Shown here one piece after another: positions 59,724 to 64,000 of a DNA stretch of 64,000 bases. The position numbers and the translations under genes were made by a program. The stretch is from Candidatus Tritonobacter lacicola (GTDB lineage: Bacteria > Auribacterota > Tritonobacteria > Tritonobacterales > Tritonobacteraceae), in NCBI GenBank assembly GCA_030765135.1, contig JAVCDC010000077.1, positions 20,400-84,399 of the forward strand. Direction: 5' to 3'. A model generated the notes under the pieces. That model saw nothing but the letters and a program-made list of their open reading frames with translations. It was not told where the DNA came from and made no database searches. Each line of letters starts with the position of its first letter. Position 1 is the stretch's first letter.

Positions 59724-60809
59724 ATGGTTACTAAAAAGATATTCATGGCCGCGACGGGCCAGCACGTCGGCAAGACGTCGATGACGCTGGGCCTTGTGAG
59801 CCTCCTCAGGGAGCGCGGATTCAACGTCGGCTACTGCAAGCCCGTGGGCCAGCAATACGTCGAAATCGACGGTAAAAGGGCCGACAAGGATGCGGTGGTC
59901 CTTGCCTCGATGCTGGGCCTGCCCCTCGACCCGGACATCCACAGCCCCGTCATCATCGGAGGGGGAGACACTGAAAAATACCTTAAAAACCCGTGTCCGG
60001 AAATGCTTAACAGACGTATTCTTGACGCGGCAAACGAGCTCGAAAAACGCCACGAGGTTATCGTCTTCGAGGGTACCGGGCATCCCGGCGTCGGATCCGT
60101 CGTCGACCACTCGAACGCGGACGTTGCCTCGCTGCTCGGGGCCGGCGTCATTATAGTCGCCGAAGGCGGCATCGGGAACACGATCGACCGGCTCTGCCTC
60201 TCCAAGGCGCTCTTTGACCGGGCACGGGTGAACATCATCGGCGCCATTATCAACAAGGTCAAGCCCTCTAAATTAGAGAAGGTCAGGGACGCGCTTGGCG
60301 AAGGCCTCCCGAAGAAAGGCCTTCGCCCGCTTGGCCTGGTCCCGTTCGAGGAGACACTGGTTTACCCCCGGCTGGAGCATATTAAAAAAGCCGTAGGAGC
60401 AGATGTTATCTCCGGGGTTGACAGCATGAAAAAGACTATCCGCTGGCCAGTCTTCGGGACCGTTATAGATCCAGAAAGGACACCGGACGCAGAAGAAATC
60501 CTCCTGGTCACGCCGGCCGACCAGATCGACCTCCTCCTGGAATCGGTGGCGAGGCTCCGCATGAAGAAAGGAGCCGACTGGAGGATCGGCGGTCTCCTCC
60601 TCACGGCGGGAAAATTCATCCCCGAGGAAATCATTCCCCTCTTCGACGCTGTGGGGATACCCGTCCTCTCCACCCCGATGGACACCTACACGGTCGCGAC
60701 GCACCTCCACGACCTCGTCGCGAAGATAGACCCCGATTCGCAGGATAAAATCGAAACGGTCAAGAAACTCTTCCGCGATCACGTTGGGCTGGACTTTTTG
60801 AAAACATGA
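59724..60809 (+). CDS. P-loop BioD-like/DRTGG-domain protein (phosphotransacetylase-family N-terminal-like, no Pta catalytic domain)
   Basis: 361 aa; MAATGQHVGKTSMTLGLVSLLRERGFNVGYCKPVGQQYVE, DRLCLSKALFDRARVNIIGAIINKV. Confidence 0.78.
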   Translation: MVTKKIFMAATGQHVGKTSMTLGLVSLLRERGFNVGYCKPVGQQYVEIDGKRADKDAVVLASMLGLPLDPDIHSPVIIGGGDTEKYLKNPCPEMLNRRILDAANELEKRHEVIVFEGTGHPGVGSVVDHSNADVASLLGAGVIIVAEGGIGNTIDRLCLSKALFDRARVNIIGAIINKVKPSKLEKVRDALGEGLPKKGLRPLGLVPFEETLVYPRLEHIKKAVGADVISGVDSMKKTIRWPVFGTVIDPERTPDAEEILLVTPADQIDLLLESVARLRMKKGADWRIGGLLLTAGKFIPEEIIPLFDAVGIPVLSTPMDTYTVATHLHDLVAKIDPDSQDKIETVKKLFRDHVGLDFLKT

Positions 60810-60818
60810 CTAAGCCTT

Positions 60819-61289
60819 TCACGCCACGCCGAACCTCATTGTCAGAACATGTAAAGGCCCCTCGTCGCGGTACCGGACGCTCTCGGAAACGCTTCTGATA
60901 ATATAGATGCCCAGGCCGCTCTCACGGGCTACGCCATCACGGGGAGGTTCGCCCGCTTTTTCGAAATCAAAGCCAACGCCCTGATCTTTAACCTTTATCG
61001 TCACGCCGTCATCGTCAAGCGCCAACTCGAGGACCACCGTGCCAACCTCTGCTCCAGGGTAAGCGTACTTGATAACGTTCGTAACGGCCTCGCTTACTGC
61101 CAGCTCGATCTTGTAAAGCTGCTCCTCTGATAATGCGAGGGTCGACGCGGACCCGCAGACTTTTCTCGCAAAAGAGCACAAGGACTCGAGGTTATCGACA
61201 GTTGCGGGCAGTTCGATGGTCTTCGTTAAAGTATCCCTCTCCATAACGCGTTTCCCGATTACGATGGCCTGGATGGGCCGGCACGCCAA
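60819..61289 (-). CDS. RsbW-like anti-sigma regulatory factor/HATPase (start likely 61244)
   Basis: SEEQLYKIELAVSEAVTNVIKYAYPG N-box; DDDGVTIKVKDQGVGFDF G1 box; SGLGIYIIRSV. Confidence 0.88.
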   Translation of the reverse strand: MACRPIQAIVIGKRVMERDTLTKTIELPATVDNLESLCSFARKVCGSASTLALSEEQLYKIELAVSEAVTNVIKYAYPGAEVGTVVLELALDDDGVTIKVKDQGVGFDFEKAGEPPRDGVARESGLGIYIIRSVSESVRYRDEGPLHVLTMRFGVA

Positions 61290-61301
61290 ACAAAACAGCC
61301 G

Positions 61302-61634
61302 TTAAAAACCTGCTTCAGCCTTCTCCACGGAATCGTAAATTTCAAAGAGCCTGTGCAGCCTCGTCAGCTCGAATATCGAGCGCATGTGCGGCAGCAAGTT
61401 GGCGATCTTGATATCGCCGCCCTTCTTGTTCGCGCTCCGCAGGCAGGCCACCAGGGCGCCAAGAAAGGAGCTGTCCACGAATATGATCTCCCCCATATCA
61501 ATCACGAACTTCCCCTCACCTTCGCCGATTAACCTCTTGATCTCGGCCTTAAAATCAGAGACGGCACTCATGTCAGCCCTGCCCTTGCATGATATTATTA
61601 CCGCTTTCTCTCCTTTTCTCACTTCCTGTTCCAT
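61302..61634 (-). CDS. STAS-domain anti-anti-sigma factor
   Basis: MEQEVRKGEKAVIISCKGRADMSAVSDFKAEI...VIDMGEIIFVDSSFLGALVACLR. Confidence 0.87.
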   Translation of the reverse strand: MEQEVRKGEKAVIISCKGRADMSAVSDFKAEIKRLIGEGEGKFVIDMGEIIFVDSSFLGALVACLRSANKKGGDIKIANLLPHMRSIFELTRLHRLFEIYDSVEKAEAGF

Positions 61635-61679
61635 GACTTCTCCTTTCCGTTTAAAAATTACAAACAATAATTCATATTC

Positions 61680-62636
61680 TTATGCTTTCAGCTGCTCTCT
61701 CCAATAATCCAGTATGTCCCGCAGGGTCGAGTCAATGTCGTACTCCGGAGTCCAGCCGGTGGCCTCTTTGAACCGCGAATAATCACCCAGGCGCACGGGC
61801 ACCTCGGACTTCCGGAGGCGTTTCGGGTCCTGGCGTACCTCTATCACTGCGCCGCTTAACTCCAGCAACCCGTCCAGTATCTTTCTTATAACGCACGCCC
61901 TCCCCGAACATATATTGTAAACACGCGCAGGGACGCCTCTTTCCGCCGCGAGCCGGTACGCCCGGACCACGTCCCGGACGTCCGTGAAATCCCTCTCTGC
62001 TTCGAGGTTGCCCACCTCCATCACCGGCTCCATATTCCCCGCTTCGATTTCCGCGATCTGCTTTGCGAACGCGGAGGTGACGAAGCTCGGGCTCTGCCGG
62101 GGGCCTATGTGGTTGAAAGGTCTCAGGATGACGATGTTGAAACCGTAGGCTCTGGCATAAAAGAAGGCTATCTGCTCCGATAAGAGCTTTGTAAGAGCGT
62201 AGATGTTGACCGGCGCCGTCTTTCTCTCCTCCGTCAGCGGCATATCCTCCGGCGAGACCCTGCCGTAAACCTCGGCCGAGCTCACCAGGACCACCCCGGC
62301 GCCGGGCGCCTCTTTCCTGCACGCCTCGAGCACGTTAAGGCTACCTTTCACGTTGACCTCGAAGGCGATCTGGGGAGCGTTCTCCGCCGACGGGACAAAA
62401 GTCACGGCCGCCAGGTGGAAGATCACGTCCGGATTTATTTCCCTTACGATGCGCTCCAGATCTCGGTGCAGGAGTATGTCGCACTCCATGACACGCACCC
62501 GCCCGGCGATATCCTCAAGGTTCTTCAGGGAAACACCGGCCCTCTCTACCCCGGCGACCTCCCATCCTGCGGAGACGAGGTCACCGGCGAGGTAGCTGCC
62601 GGCAAAACCCGCGATACCTGTTATAAGCGCGCGCAT
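61680..62636 (-). CDS. NAD-dependent epimerase/dehydratase, GDP-4-dehydro-6-deoxymannose reductase-like
   Basis: 318 aa; MRALITGIAGFAGSYLAGDLVS, YALTKLLSEQIAF (YxxxK), RPFNHIGPRQSPSF; adjacent to gmd. Confidence 0.82.
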   Translation of the reverse strand: MRALITGIAGFAGSYLAGDLVSAGWEVAGVERAGVSLKNLEDIAGRVRVMECDILLHRDLERIVREINPDVIFHLAAVTFVPSAENAPQIAFEVNVKGSLNVLEACRKEAPGAGVVLVSSAEVYGRVSPEDMPLTEERKTAPVNIYALTKLLSEQIAFFYARAYGFNIVILRPFNHIGPRQSPSFVTSAFAKQIAEIEAGNMEPVMEVGNLEAERDFTDVRDVVRAYRLAAERGVPARVYNICSGRACVIRKILDGLLELSGAVIEVRQDPKRLRKSEVPVRLGDYSRFKEATGWTPEYDIDSTLRDILDYWREQLKA

Positions 62637-62639
62637 AAC

Positions 62640-63779
<1,140 letters not shown>

Positions 63780-63954
63780 CTAACAAACGTAAATTTAAGT
63801 GGTTACACCATAAACAATATGCACCGATTTTGCGCATTCGAAATGCGCTGTCAATTTTTTAAATTTTTCTAAACTAAGGCTCCTGTAAAATAGTAACTGC
63901 TTTTATATCAATTGGTTAAACACCAAATTGTTTTCAATTTCCCTCACAATTTTC

Positions 63955-63983
63955 TTGACTTAATGAGTGGCATATTTTACTAT
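63955..63983 (+). promoter_or_regulatory. Putative sigma70 promoter reading out of the window
   Basis: TTGACT (63955-63960), 17-nt spacer, TACTAT (63978-63983). Confidence 0.45.
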
Positions 63984-64000
63984 ATCACCTTGCAGTTCAG

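Noticed and set aside
59724-60809. Calling this gene a full phosphate acetyltransferase (pta)
   Set aside because: Only the P-loop/DRTGG part is present; the C-terminal Pta catalytic domain is absent at 361 aa

Overview
The window is a gene-dense, moderately GC-rich bacterial chromosome segment from a diderm: lolD/lolC-E, lnt, lptE, murJ and gmd are present. Most genes are ordinary housekeeping genes on the minus strand: partial ilvE, lolD, lolC/E-type permease, lysS, prfB, lnt, secA, uvrC, murJ, holA, lptE, pgpA, pgsA, rimO, rodZ-like, ftsK, pnp, rpsO, ribF, truB, rbfA, DUF503, infB, nusA, corA, aconitase, ndk, hflC, hflK and gmd with a partner epimerase. A plus-strand block encodes a four-subunit NAD(P)-linked/sulfhydrogenase-type NiFe hydrogenase, then an alpha-glucan phosphorylase and a DRTGG/BioD-like P-loop protein. 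No rRNA, tRNA, CRISPR array, complete transposon or prophage was recognised. The non-routine content is mainly in the spacers. It includes a dispersed 31-bp palindromic repeat family that abuts or overlaps start codons, and homologous CCACGGAG-type spacer repeats, one pair of which flanks a GxxExxY gene frameshifted at an A8 tract. A REP/IS200-like 28-bp inverted repeat lies upstream of the hydrogenase operon. Other spacer signals are a five-fold TTAAC array at exactly 10-bp spacing, a four-fold GTGTAA heptamer array, an intrinsic-terminator-like attenuator before nusA, and a 15-bp perfect hairpin that supplies the prfB stop codon. Gene-level oddities are the conserved prfB +1 frameshift (not joined in the ORF track), an internally deleted GT-C glycosyltransferase pseudogene, a UvrC lacking much of its usual central region, a hydrogenase large subunit ending exactly at the final His, and a small Lys-rich basic protein. 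Family assignments come from reading translated motifs; no database search was run.
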